A stretch of 37,237 nucleotides of DNA from a virus. The stretch's first letter is position 1, and the number at the start of each line of letters is the position of its first letter. The notes beneath the pieces were generated by a model. The model made no database searches and was not told where the DNA came from. It worked only from the letters and a program-made list of their open reading frames with translations. A program made the position numbers and the translations under genes. This document shows positions 16,441 to 24,086 of this stretch, piece by piece. Location of the stretch: positions 1-37,237 of the IMG/VR virus record IMGVR_UViG_3300022602_002272, one strand, 5' to 3'.

Positions 16441-17319
16441 ATGCGCATCCAAGAGATTATCACTGAAACACTGAGCAGAGTTGCTTATCATTATACCAAT
16501 ATTTCCTCTGCACTAAAGATTGTGAAGTCGGGCGTGTTTGAACTCAGTAGTAGTTTGGGTAGTATCGAACAACAATACGCTCCCAAGGGTTACAATTACT
16601 TTCTAAGCACAACAAGAACCAAGATGGGCAACTACCATCGCAGTCGTGCCAGCAACTATGGGGTCATTTTTGTTTTGGATGGTAACTGGTTTAACAATCA
16701 CTATGTTTCTCGACCCATAGACTATTGGGAAAATCGCAATCCACAGGCCAGTCATCACAGAGACAGCGAAGCCGAAGACAGAGTTTTCAGCAGAGAGCCA
16801 ACAATACCAATCGGGGGAGTTGTGGCAATACATGTGTTGGCAGATGTAGGCGAGGGCCATCCACATGGCAATGCTATGGTCAGAGAGTTGTTGATTGCCG
16901 CAAAGACTAGTGGAATAAAAACATATTTGTATGATGAGTTCAACGATTGGGCCAATTTGGATACACGCAAAACCATCAGACCAACACATTTGAAAGGTCA
17001 GCGTGATCCTGCTTGGAACCGTCCAAAGCGCAAAGCGGGCTATATGCAACATTGGATCGAGTTAATGATGATTAACGATCAGAGTAAGTTGAGCAAACGA
17101 GCAGACCAAATGCGTTACAGTCTTAATTACACTTACGACAGGCAAGACGCTGTACATGCATTGTCCACTGACTTGAGTAATGCTCGTAAACCAGATAACG
17201 GCCAGGAACGCGCCGCAGCAGTCAAAATCATCGCTTATATGCGACAGCATCGACTAAACACAGTTGCTGACTTTGTTGAGCACATTGCCAACAAGTGGAA
17301 ACAGATTCAGGCTGTATAA
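16441..17319 (+). CDS. Putative packaged ADP-ribosyltransferase-like protein
   Basis: 292 residues. After the leader MRIQEIITE the protein reads AYHYTNISSALKIVKSG, then YFLSTTRTKMGNYH, VIFVLDGNWF and DSEAEDRVFSREPTIPI. This order (His-Tyr, Ser-Thr strand, Glu-x-Glu-like block) resembles the ADP-ribosyltransferase fold. The leader looks like the capsid-targeting propeptides of T4 internal proteins (MKTYQEFIAE), with I-T-E as a possible prohead-protease cleavage site. The C-terminal 100 residues are basic and helical (NKWKQIQAV end). The ATG is 3 bases after the upstream stop and the 3' end overlaps the convergent aminotransferase. ART assignment is tentative; the leader match is stronger. Confidence 0.55.
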   Translation: MRIQEIITETLSRVAYHYTNISSALKIVKSGVFELSSSLGSIEQQYAPKGYNYFLSTTRTKMGNYHRSRASNYGVIFVLDGNWFNNHYVSRPIDYWENRNPQASHHRDSEAEDRVFSREPTIPIGGVVAIHVLADVGEGHPHGNAMVRELLIAAKTSGIKTYLYDEFNDWANLDTRKTIRPTHLKGQRDPAWNRPKRKAGYMQHWIELMMINDQSKLSKRADQMRYSLNYTYDRQDAVHALSTDLSNARKPDNGQERAAAVKIIAYMRQHRLNTVADFVEHIANKWKQIQAV

Positions 17320-18407
17320 GACTTCTTTACAGTTTGAGCAATGTGCTCAACTTCCGCATCAGTAAGTTCTGGATAGATTGGTAAACTCACACTTTCGTGC
17401 GTGAACTTGTATGCTTCCCATTGTGTGCCTATAACTGTATCGAGCAAATGTCTACCAGCAACTTCATCATACAGTGGTCGTTCGTAATGAACTTTAGTGG
17501 GTATGCCAGCAGTGAGTAAGAAGCTACGCAGACTACTGCGGTTGTGGGTTCTAAATGCAAACTTACTCCAAGCATGAACTGTGCCTTCTGTAATGGGTAA
17601 CATATCAGCATAATCCCCAAAAGTAGAAATATAGAACTCAGCAATCTCAGTTCTGCGCTTTTGCCAAGCATCAAAATACTTGAGTTTGATCAACATTTGA
17701 GCACAATCAATTTCACTCATCTTGCTGTTGATACCAGCAATCTCGTGCCCACTTGGTTTACCATTGTCTTTGAAGTCTCTGAGCACACCGGCAATGTAAG
17801 GGTCGTCAGTCAGCATCATACCACCCGAACCATAGTTGTTTAAATTCTTTGTGGGATCAAAACTCAGTACACTGATATCACCCATTTTACCACTGGGGAT
17901 ACCTTTATAACTGGCACCAAAACTCTGTGCAGCATCTTCAATGATGAACAAATTGCTATTGAAAAATTCAGTGTTTATTCTGAATCTATCATAGTCAATA
18001 GTATTGCCGAACAAGTTAACATACATTACCGTGTCAATTGTGTCACGGAAAGGCTCATAAATCGATTCTAAATCAATCAAACCAGCTGAATTAACATCAC
18101 AAACCGCAGTGTATTCATCAATCATCTGTGTAGTATTAAGCGTAGCAATAAAACTCACGGCAGGAATCAATGTTCCCTTAACTTTACGATTTGGGTCACG
18201 ACACTGTAGCGCAAACAGTAAACCAATTGTTCCACTGTTCACTGTGATCGCATAATCTCTATTGCAGAGCTTGGCTATGGCTGATTCGAATCTCGCTGTA
18301 TACTCACCATCAAGCACTTGACCACTCAAATATACAGCATCAGATGCATCGAGAATTTCATCCCGCAGATTTTTGTATTGTCGTTTAACACCAAAAAAGT
18401 CAATCAT
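17307..18407 (-). CDS. DegT/DnrJ/EryC1/StrS-family sugar aminotransferase
   Basis: 366 residues. A PLP enzyme that converts a keto-sugar nucleotide to an amino sugar. Visible blocks are VYLSGQVLDGEYTARFE, TVNSGTIGLLFAL (cofactor phosphate site), FIIEDAAQSFGASYKG (Asp binding the pyridine nitrogen), and SFDPTKNLNNYGSGG with the Schiff-base Lys, then NSKMSEIDCAQM. The C-terminal block IPTKVHYERPLYD is typical. Full family length. The ATG overlaps the upstream epimerase stop by 4 bases, so the two form one unit. Together with the epimerase it would make an amino sugar donor for the glycosyltransferase-like gene nearby. Confidence 0.93.
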   Translation of the reverse strand: MIDFFGVKRQYKNLRDEILDASDAVYLSGQVLDGEYTARFESAIAKLCNRDYAITVNSGTIGLLFALQCRDPNRKVKGTLIPAVSFIATLNTTQMIDEYTAVCDVNSAGLIDLESIYEPFRDTIDTVMYVNLFGNTIDYDRFRINTEFFNSNLFIIEDAAQSFGASYKGIPSGKMGDISVLSFDPTKNLNNYGSGGMMLTDDPYIAGVLRDFKDNGKPSGHEIAGINSKMSEIDCAQMLIKLKYFDAWQKRRTEIAEFYISTFGDYADMLPITEGTVHAWSKFAFRTHNRSSLRSFLLTAGIPTKVHYERPLYDEVAGRHLLDTVIGTQWEAYKFTHESVSLPIYPELTDAEVEHIAQTVKKSYTA

Positions 18408-19378
18408 AGTTTGTCTTGCCAGTATTTGCTATTTTTGAACCAATCAATGTATCGAGCCAGTCCCTGTTCTAAATTAATCTGCGGGTTGTAGCCAAAATCT
18501 TGTCTCGCAGCCGTAATATCCAATGTTCCCCGTGTCGGGAAATTTGTATCTCTGGGGGCGATAAGCGCAGTGGATTTGGTTTCATGGACAATTGATACCA
18601 CAAGATGTGCAGCGTCTTCGAGGGTACGAGCATTTCCAAAAGTGATGTTATAAGTTTTATTGATCGCGGATATACTTTGAACTGCTTGAGATATTCCTCT
18701 CGCTGTATCTTCAACATGTGTGAAATCGAGTTTCTCGCTGGCCCCGTTAACTTTAAGTGTTTCCCCTCGCAAAGCAGAGAGAATAAACTTACTAACAACT
18801 CGATCCTCAACATCGTATTCACCATAGACTGCGCTCGGGCGAATAATGACATGATCAAAGCACCCACGTCTTGAATAATCTTTGACAAGGTCTTCTCCCA
18901 TTAATTTCATTATTGCATATTGGCCTTGTGGTTTGCATACTGCATCTTCTTTGATACCGTCAGTAAAGTCACCATAGACCATACTGCTACTGATGTAAAC
19001 AAACTTGGGAATCTTAAAAGTTTTGGTAAGTTCAAGCAGATTTACTAAACCACTTGCCATTACATCACTGCCCCATACTGGATTTTTTGCAACAACTTTT
19101 TGACGAGGGAAACTTGCTAAGTGTATAACAGCGCATGTACCGTTGCTAAATGCCCTAAAGAAATTCTCTACTTCTTTATGATCACGCAGATCGATGTGAT
19201 GCGGAGTATTATTGGTACGGGCAATTCTTTCTTGTTTGAGATATGCCAGTTCTGCTTTGTTAATGAATCCGTAATTTGTTACATTGTCGAGTACAAGACA
19301 TTCGTGCCCCTGTGCTCTTAGTTGTCGTACTACATTGTGTCCGATAAAACCCAGACCACCAGTAACAATAAATCTCAT
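18404..19378 (-). CDS. NAD-dependent sugar epimerase/dehydratase (SDR family)
   Basis: 324 residues. FIVTGGLGFIGHNVVRQL at residues 3-20 holds the GxxGxxG NAD-binding motif. VYISSSMVYGD supplies the Ser/Thr block and YAIMKLMGE the catalytic YxxxK. IIRPSAVYG and DFTHVEDTARG are sugar-nucleotide epimerase blocks as in GalE and related dehydratases. The usual length for extended SDR enzymes. It acts on a nucleotide sugar in the cytoplasm; exact substrate (UDP-Glc, UDP-GlcNAc, dTDP-sugar) cannot be told. It overlaps thyA upstream and the aminotransferase downstream by 4 bases each, so translation is coupled. Confidence 0.92.
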   Translation of the reverse strand: MRFIVTGGLGFIGHNVVRQLRAQGHECLVLDNVTNYGFINKAELAYLKQERIARTNNTPHHIDLRDHKEVENFFRAFSNGTCAVIHLASFPRQKVVAKNPVWGSDVMASGLVNLLELTKTFKIPKFVYISSSMVYGDFTDGIKEDAVCKPQGQYAIMKLMGEDLVKDYSRRGCFDHVIIRPSAVYGEYDVEDRVVSKFILSALRGETLKVNGASEKLDFTHVEDTARGISQAVQSISAINKTYNITFGNARTLEDAAHLVVSIVHETKSTALIAPRDTNFPTRGTLDITAARQDFGYNPQINLEQGLARYIDWFKNSKYWQDKL

Positions 19379-20286
19379 ACAGCCATCTCTGCCTTGATTG
19401 AGGCATGTGATTCGTAGCCTACTAATTCAATATCCGCCATTGTGAATTGAGTAATGTCAGTAATGTTGGGATTAAGTCGTAGTTGCGGAGCAGGAAATGG
19501 TTCACGTTCTAGTTGTTCCTTGACCTGCCCTACATGGTTGAGGTATATGTGTGCGTCGCCGAGTACGTGAACAAACTCACCCACCTCTAAATGGCACACT
19601 TGAGCTATAAGATGCGTCAGCAACGAATAACTCGCAACATTAAAGGGTACCCCCAAAAACATGTCGCAACTACGCTGGTACATTTGACAGCTTAGTTTGC
19701 CATCAGCTACATAGAACTGTGCAAAGCAGTGGCAAGGGGGAAGAGACATCATACTCAATTCACCGGGATTCCATGCTGTCAAAATATGACGGCGACTATC
19801 AGGATCGTTCTTGATGCCGTCAATTAATTCTTTAAGTTGATCTGTTTCTTTGAAGTGTACACTGCCTTTGCGATTATACTGTGTACCAAAATCATCTCGG
19901 AATGTTTCTTCTTTGTGCTCTACAGGAGTGCGCCAGTGACGCCACTGTACTCCGTATACACGACCAAGATCGCCTTCAAACTTGGCTTTGTGCTGCCAGT
20001 AGGGCGCTGTGGCATTGGCAGTCCAGATAGTTGTCTTGCTAGACTCGGCGCTACCATGTAATATCTCTCGCAACCGCTTTTCGTCTCCTGAACCTTCAAT
20101 GAACCACAGCAACTCTGAGACTACGCTTTTCCAAGCTAGCCGTTTAGTCGTAACCGCCGGAAAGGCGTCTGCAAGATCGTATCGTTGTTGCATACCAAAC
20201 AGGCTAATAGTTCCAGTGCCTGTTCTATCTTGCTTAGTTGTCCCATGTTCAAGTACTTGCTTTAGTACGTTTAAATAAGTTTTCAT
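19375..20286 (-). CDS. thyA: Thymidylate synthase
   Basis: 303 residues. Makes dTMP from dUMP with methylene-tetrahydrofolate. DRTGTGTISLFGMQQRYDL near the N-terminus binds phosphate and folate. LPPCHCFAQFYV carries the catalytic Cys, and MYQRSCDMFLGVPFNVASYS is the strongly conserved dUMP-binding block. HVLGDAHIYLNH completes the signature. The length fits the family, and no intron is seen, unlike T4 td. The ATG is preceded by an AT-rich stretch (ATTTAAAAAT) with no Shine-Dalgarno, 4 bases after an SGNH-like gene that separates it from the DHFR gene. Confidence 0.97.
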   Translation of the reverse strand: MKTYLNVLKQVLEHGTTKQDRTGTGTISLFGMQQRYDLADAFPAVTTKRLAWKSVVSELLWFIEGSGDEKRLREILHGSAESSKTTIWTANATAPYWQHKAKFEGDLGRVYGVQWRHWRTPVEHKEETFRDDFGTQYNRKGSVHFKETDQLKELIDGIKNDPDSRRHILTAWNPGELSMMSLPPCHCFAQFYVADGKLSCQMYQRSCDMFLGVPFNVASYSLLTHLIAQVCHLEVGEFVHVLGDAHIYLNHVGQVKEQLEREPFPAPQLRLNPNITDITQFTMADIELVGYESHASIKAEMAV

Positions 20287-20290
20287 ATTT

Positions 20291-21277
20291 TTAAATATTT
20301 TTTGATTGTAATTTATCTATCTGTTCAAATAGATATTCTGCCCACAATAAATGCGCCTCTTCTAGTGGATGCATACCTACTTTAGCATTATATTTGGAAT
20401 TTTTCAACCAAGAGATACCCATAATAGATGATTCAAATAAATCAATGTATTCTGATTTTGAATACCCATATGATTTTAAATAATCAATAATTGGATCCAT
20501 CCCAATGCTAGAAAGAACACGCACATTTTTTGGATACGCAGACAGTTCTCCCCTTTTGCTAATAATGTCCACCCAAGAATCAGTTACTAACTTGCCGTCT
20601 AATATATTAATATTATTATCAAACGAATGAGTGAAATTTCTCCCCACTATGTATTCTACTTGTGTTTTATCAAGTAACTTTTTCAGAAGTTGAAAAGTGG
20701 CGTACTCATAATTTTCTAAAAAGTTTGATAGTGTAGTACTATTGGAAATATGATAGTGCAAGAACATATCATAAGCAATTTCAAATCCCTCGTCCAAGCA
20801 CATTTCAAATAGTGAATCAATATCACAATTTCTATTCAGAATTTCGTGACAACTGGGCCAAGAATTTCCTTTTATAAATTCATATTCTTGTTGCTTAAGT
20901 AAAAAATTTTTACCTTTAAGTTCTCTCCCAGTTTCTGTGAGAGTTATAACAACCTTAATTTTTTTATAAGATTTTTTAATTTTTTTTATAAAGTCATAAG
21001 TTTTATGTAGTACGGATAGATTATCTGCCCCACATATACCTATATTAACCCAATCGCAATTTAATAATTTTGATAGATGGTATCCATAGATATTATGTAT
21101 TCGATGGTCGTAGTCATCGAATATACCGTTAACCACATCTATTTTCCCTATGTTATTCCCCCATGTCCAAGAATCTCCCGCGACTATCAATAATGTTTCT
21201 TGATTGTCAATTTGCTCATGAAACCACAATCTGTTTTGATATGGCTCATGTAAAAATTCTGGACTGATTACAGACAT
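20291..21277 (-). CDS. SGNH/GDSL hydrolase-like protein
   Basis: 328 residues. LLIVAGDSWTWGNNIGKIDV around residues 29-48 is SGNH block I, WVNIGICGADNLS resembles the Gly/Asn blocks, and HPLEEAHLLWAEYLFEQ near the C-terminus supplies the His. The HPLEEAH block is identical to that of the gene at 9287-10108, so the two are paralogues or share an origin. The gene is markedly AT-rich, unlike thyA and DHFR on either side, and looks inserted between them. It starts at the ATG overlapping the DHFR stop codon region. Likely esterase or acyltransferase, target unknown. Confidence 0.72.
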   Translation of the reverse strand: MSVISPEFLHEPYQNRLWFHEQIDNQETLLIVAGDSWTWGNNIGKIDVVNGIFDDYDHRIHNIYGYHLSKLLNCDWVNIGICGADNLSVLHKTYDFIKKIKKSYKKIKVVITLTETGRELKGKNFLLKQQEYEFIKGNSWPSCHEILNRNCDIDSLFEMCLDEGFEIAYDMFLHYHISNSTTLSNFLENYEYATFQLLKKLLDKTQVEYIVGRNFTHSFDNNINILDGKLVTDSWVDIISKRGELSAYPKNVRVLSSIGMDPIIDYLKSYGYSKSEYIDLFESSIMGISWLKNSKYNAKVGMHPLEEAHLLWAEYLFEQIDKLQSKNI

Positions 21278-21771
21278 TATACTCTTTTAAATATAGATTC
21301 GTATACCACAAATGCGCAATTTTCATGTGGAGCGGCTGTTGCTTCAACCATTCTGTATCCTGATAAGATAGATTTTAAATCTACTTTAGTATCAATTTTA
21401 TATGAGCCACGAATATGTGTCAAGTATATTCGATCATATAAATCTTTGCATTGTGCCAGAATTTCTGCGCCACCAACAACCCAAATTATTTTTTCTGGGT
21501 GTGCTTTTTGCAGTTCTATGACCCGATCTTGCAAGTCACCATTTATTGCTTTGGCATGAACTACTGGTTTTGATGTTGCAACATAGACGGTTCTATTTGG
21601 CAATGGTTTTGGTAGTTTGGGATCATCCCAACTTTTACGACCCATAACAACAACATGTCCATCTGTTAGTTGTTTAAATCTTTTTAAATCAGCGGAGTTG
21701 TGGGGCCATGGTAGAGTTCCATTAACCCCTATGCCGCCGAATATATCGGCAGCGAATAGAGCATTAATCAT
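21277..21771 (-). CDS. frd: Dihydrofolate reductase
   Basis: 164 residues. Reduces dihydrofolate with NADPH, regenerating the folate used by thymidylate synthase. GGIGVNGTLPWPHNSADLKR at the N-terminus holds the substrate loop, VVVMGRKSWDDPKLPKPLPN is the NADPH-binding signature, and VVGGAEILAQCKDLYDRIYLT is the C-terminal motif. Full family length. The ATG overlaps the stop of the upstream 117-residue gene. In T4, frd and td are adjacent; here an SGNH-like gene lies between the two. Confidence 0.95.
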   Translation of the reverse strand: MINALFAADIFGGIGVNGTLPWPHNSADLKRFKQLTDGHVVVMGRKSWDDPKLPKPLPNRTVYVATSKPVVHAKAINGDLQDRVIELQKAHPEKIIWVVGGAEILAQCKDLYDRIYLTHIRGSYKIDTKVDLKSILSGYRMVEATAAPHENCAFVVYESIFKRV

Positions 21772-22121
21772 AAATTTTTCAATATGCGATTTGTAATAGG
21801 TTGGACGGTGTTTGCGACATGATCAGCGTTGATGTAGAAGTGTGCATCTTTGATAAGATGGTCTGCTGCATCCATTTTTGTGTTGATCAAATTTTCCAAT
21901 TCATGTTCATCAAACCCTTCGTCCAATAGTTCACGAACATTTATATCAAAGAGAGTACCATCGAGTAACTCGATCTCAATTTTTTCTATAACAGATATTG
22001 GCGCTTCGGGTTTATCGATATCCGCCAATATATGTTTCCATTTATCTCGCTCTGATATAAGCAGCTTAAGCCGTTTGCTTTTTCTTGGTTGCTTTGGCTT
22101 TTGTGGTTTTTGCTGGGACAT
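21768..22121 (-). CDS. Unknown phage protein, acidic with a basic N-terminal tail
   Basis: 117 residues. The first 20 residues are Lys, Pro and Gln rich (SQQKPQKPKQPRKSKR), then the protein becomes acidic and helical (ELLDEGFDEHELENLINTKM, AADHLIKDAHFYINADHV). The N-terminal part overlaps the end of the upstream gene by 56 bases in another frame; both products are Lys-rich there. A TTG further in, at about residue 31, could be an alternative start. It overlaps DHFR by 4 bases. No recognised family; conserved location near DHFR may mean a virion or host-interaction protein, but nothing shows it. Confidence 0.65.
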   Translation of the reverse strand: MSQQKPQKPKQPRKSKRLKLLISERDKWKHILADIDKPEAPISVIEKIEIELLDGTLFDINVRELLDEGFDEHELENLINTKMDAADHLIKDAHFYINADHVANTVQPITNRILKNL

Positions 22122-22746
22122 TAGTAGGAGCTGGGTTCAAAGTAGCAGCCTCGGCTTCAAGTCTTGCTGCCTCTGCCAACATTTGTTGGGCTTCAAGTTT
22201 CATCTTAGCTGCTTGTGCGACTCGTTGTGCTGCCAATTGGTCGTCAGTCAATACATCCCCAACAGTGGCTACAGCAGTGCCAGGAACATCAGCAGTGTTA
22301 GAACGACTTGCTGGGTTAATACCAACTTCACGCCCTTCTTTTCTACCAGTCATGCCGGCATTTTTGTCAAGATCGGCCATTTTTTTGATAGCTTCTTCAC
22401 CTTGCGACATTTCGTTCAGAATCTTATTCAATTCGTCCAAGCGCACACTTGATTTTGCATTTGGTGTAATGATAACTTGATTCGTTGGAACCTTTTTCAT
22501 GTAACCAGATTTGTGAATTGCTTCCAAACAGTTACGACCATCTTGCATAATATGACGGTGCATTGCATCGCTTAATTCTTTGCTTGCTTGTCCAACAGGG
22601 CTTTCTAGTACTTTCATGACTTCATCATGAATCATACTTGGAAGCATGTCACTATATAAAACTAGACACATGTGTTCGTCACCTGGGATTTGACGGAATA
22701 CTAGCACAATGCGTTTATCATTATGTTTGCCAATATGTTTTAACAT
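22066..22746 (-). CDS. Unknown phage protein with Ala-rich coiled-coil and Lys-rich tail
   Basis: 226 residues from the ATG at 22746, chosen because AAGGAAC lies about 8 bases upstream, while the longer frame would overlap the previous gene. Residues 1-100 look like a globular domain (RIVLVFRQIPGDEHMCLVLY, SPVGQASKELSDAMHRHIMQDG). Residues 165-210 are Ala/Glu/Gln-rich, predicted helical (MKLEAQQMLAEAARLEAEAA), and the end is KTTKAKATKKKQTA. A TATAATAA box without a matching -35 lies just upstream, at 22760-22767. No recognised family; the architecture would fit an assembly or scaffold-like phage protein. Confidence 0.75.
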   Translation of the reverse strand: MLKHIGKHNDKRIVLVFRQIPGDEHMCLVLYSDMLPSMIHDEVMKVLESPVGQASKELSDAMHRHIMQDGRNCLEAIHKSGYMKKVPTNQVIITPNAKSSVRLDELNKILNEMSQGEEAIKKMADLDKNAGMTGRKEGREVGINPASRSNTADVPGTAVATVGDVLTDDQLAAQRVAQAAKMKLEAQQMLAEAARLEAEAATLNPAPTNVPAKTTKAKATKKKQTA

Positions 22747-22762
22747 TCTAATTGTTCCTTTA

Positions 22763-23017
22763 TTATACACTAGGCGTTTCAGCAGGTGCTGATCCTTGTG
22801 GTCTTGTGATCGCACCTTGTGCTTCTAGGAAAGCAAATAGACGATCATGCAATGGGCCAATAGTGCTCATTTCTTCTGCACGAACAGCACCTCGTTGTGC
22901 CATGGCTTGAATAGCTTGTAATGCAAGAACCAAATCACTAAGTTGTAAATTTGGGGCTGCGGGTGCTGCGGGCTGCTCTACCTGAGCACTGGTTGTTTGA
23001 GTTGTATCATCAGACAT
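22763..23017 (-). CDS. Small unknown phage protein
   Basis: 84 residues. The N-terminus is Thr/Gln/Ala-Pro rich and probably disordered (EQPAAPAAPNLQL), followed by one or two helices (LVLALQAIQAMAQRGAVRAE and IGPLHDRLFAFLEAQ). GGAG lies 8 bases before the ATG, a good ribosome site. The stop is 16 bases before the next gene start. No recognised family. The style (disordered tail and short helix) is common for small structural or chaperone-like phage proteins. Confidence 0.75.
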   Translation of the reverse strand: MSDDTTQTTSAQVEQPAAPAAPNLQLSDLVLALQAIQAMAQRGAVRAEEMSTIGPLHDRLFAFLEAQGAITRPQGSAPAETPSV

Positions 23018-23078
23018 TAGTTTCTCCGTTCAAATAACTACATATATTTAACTGGTAGTTAAGTGAACGGAAAATTTT

Positions 23079-23372
23079 TTACCAAGCGGGAGCTTTATTA
23101 ATAGTATCTAAAATAAGACTAAACATGCTTGCTTCGCCGGGTTCTTCGAAAGCAATACATCGAGTCATTGCACTTTTACCATTTGTGCTGGATGATTCAA
23201 TAAACCAATCGCCATAGAAAAAGCGACCGCTTAAGTGACTATATACCCAATCTGTAAAAACTTTTTCTTGTACATAAGTGTCAAAAAGAATCTTGGTAAA
23301 GTGCGGAGGGCAGTGATCTACCCTACGCAAACCAAACACAGCCAATGGATTCGGATCGTTATGCTTTAACAT
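23079..23372 (-). CDS. Small unknown phage protein
   Basis: 97 residues, ATG at 23372, two bases after the upstream stop. The composition is balanced with several aromatic residues (VFTDWVYSHLSGRFFYGDWF). No membrane helix, signal peptide or known motif is visible. It belongs to the run of genes that follows the MoxR and metallopeptidase pair. The end at 23079 is followed by a 61-base gap that carries only the next gene's ribosome site and an AT-rich stretch. Confidence 0.7.
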   Translation of the reverse strand: MLKHNDPNPLAVFGLRRVDHCPPHFTKILFDTYVQEKVFTDWVYSHLSGRFFYGDWFIESSSTNGKSAMTRCIAFEEPGEASMFSLILDTINKAPAW

Positions 23373-23374
23373 GA

Positions 23375-23884
23375 TTAACTGTAGATAACAATGTTTGGAC
23401 CGCCTTGATTTGGATATTCAACAACGATCTTAGTTTCAAGAGTCTTTTCTGCTTCGGGCATTTGACCTTCAATCAGTGTAAAGTCACGAACAACTGTTGC
23501 GATTTCTGCGGCACGATGCAAGTCACCCAAACGCAATTCAAGTTCCAAGATACGATCAATAGCCTTGTCCATATCTTCTGGAGCACCGTGATATGTGGGC
23601 TTGGGCATCATGGCCTTCATGATTTCTTCTGGAGTCATTTCAGGCTCATTAACATCACCACTACCACCAGAGTTGGGGCCACTACCCATCGCAGCCACAG
23701 CCGCACTTGTTGGCATGTCCAAATCAAGTTCATGAAACTCAAGATCGGGATCTGCGGCACTCAGTGCTTGCTTACGAGCATCACGATCTGCCTCACTTGC
23801 AAATGCCTCGCACGGAGTATAAAAGGTGTTCCATTCTCCACGAGTGCCGTTGTGATCATAAAACAAGATATAGACTTTAGACAT
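23375..23884 (-). CDS. Unknown phage protein, acidic
   Basis: 169 residues from the ATG at 23884, selected because AAAGGAAAC is well placed upstream; the frame opens 6 codons earlier. The N-terminal part (YILFYDHNGTRGEWNTFYTP) looks like a small folded domain. A Gly/Ser/Asn linker (GSGPNSGGSGD) joins it to an acidic helical part (MTPEEIMKAMMPKP and DKAIDRILELELRLGDLHRA). No family recognised. It follows the zinc-ribbon ORF by 1 base and precedes the 97-residue gene by 2. Confidence 0.75.
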   Translation of the reverse strand: MSKVYILFYDHNGTRGEWNTFYTPCEAFASEADRDARKQALSAADPDLEFHELDLDMPTSAAVAAMGSGPNSGGSGDVNEPEMTPEEIMKAMMPKPTYHGAPEDMDKAIDRILELELRLGDLHRAAEIATVVRDFTLIEGQMPEAEKTLETKIVVEYPNQGGPNIVIYS

Positions 23885-23885
23885 T

Positions 23886-24086
23886 TCAGTTTCCTTTAAC
23901 AAGATTAGTAAAATTCAAATGTTCTGCACACTTGACACAAATTGCGTTGTAGCGTGGGCCACCGTTACTGCTAACTGCACTGCCACAACTGTGACACAAG
24001 ATAAAAGCCTGTGTCACAACGGCACCACGTGCCGTTTCGTAAATTGGCTCCAATGTGTAGCCAATTATGTTGCGATCATTTTGCAT
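23886..24086 (-). CDS. Small zinc-ribbon protein
   Basis: 66 residues from the ATG at 24086. The longer frame lies inside the metallopeptidase gene, and this start gives an 11-base overlap with its end. CHSCG and CVKC (two CxxC pairs about 18 residues apart) form a probable zinc ribbon in the middle and end of the protein. The N-terminal half is GYTLEPIYETARGAVVTQAF. It may bind nucleic acid or act as a small protein partner. It lies directly after the VWA metallopeptidase, so may be part of the same unit. Confidence 0.65.
   Translation of the reverse strand: MQNDRNIIGYTLEPIYETARGAVVTQAFILCHSCGSAVSSNGGPRYNAICVKCAEHLNFTNLVKGN

Noticed and set aside
22762-22767. TATAAT before the 226-residue gene
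   Set aside because: No -35 match at 16-18 bases, so I mention it only as a weak box.
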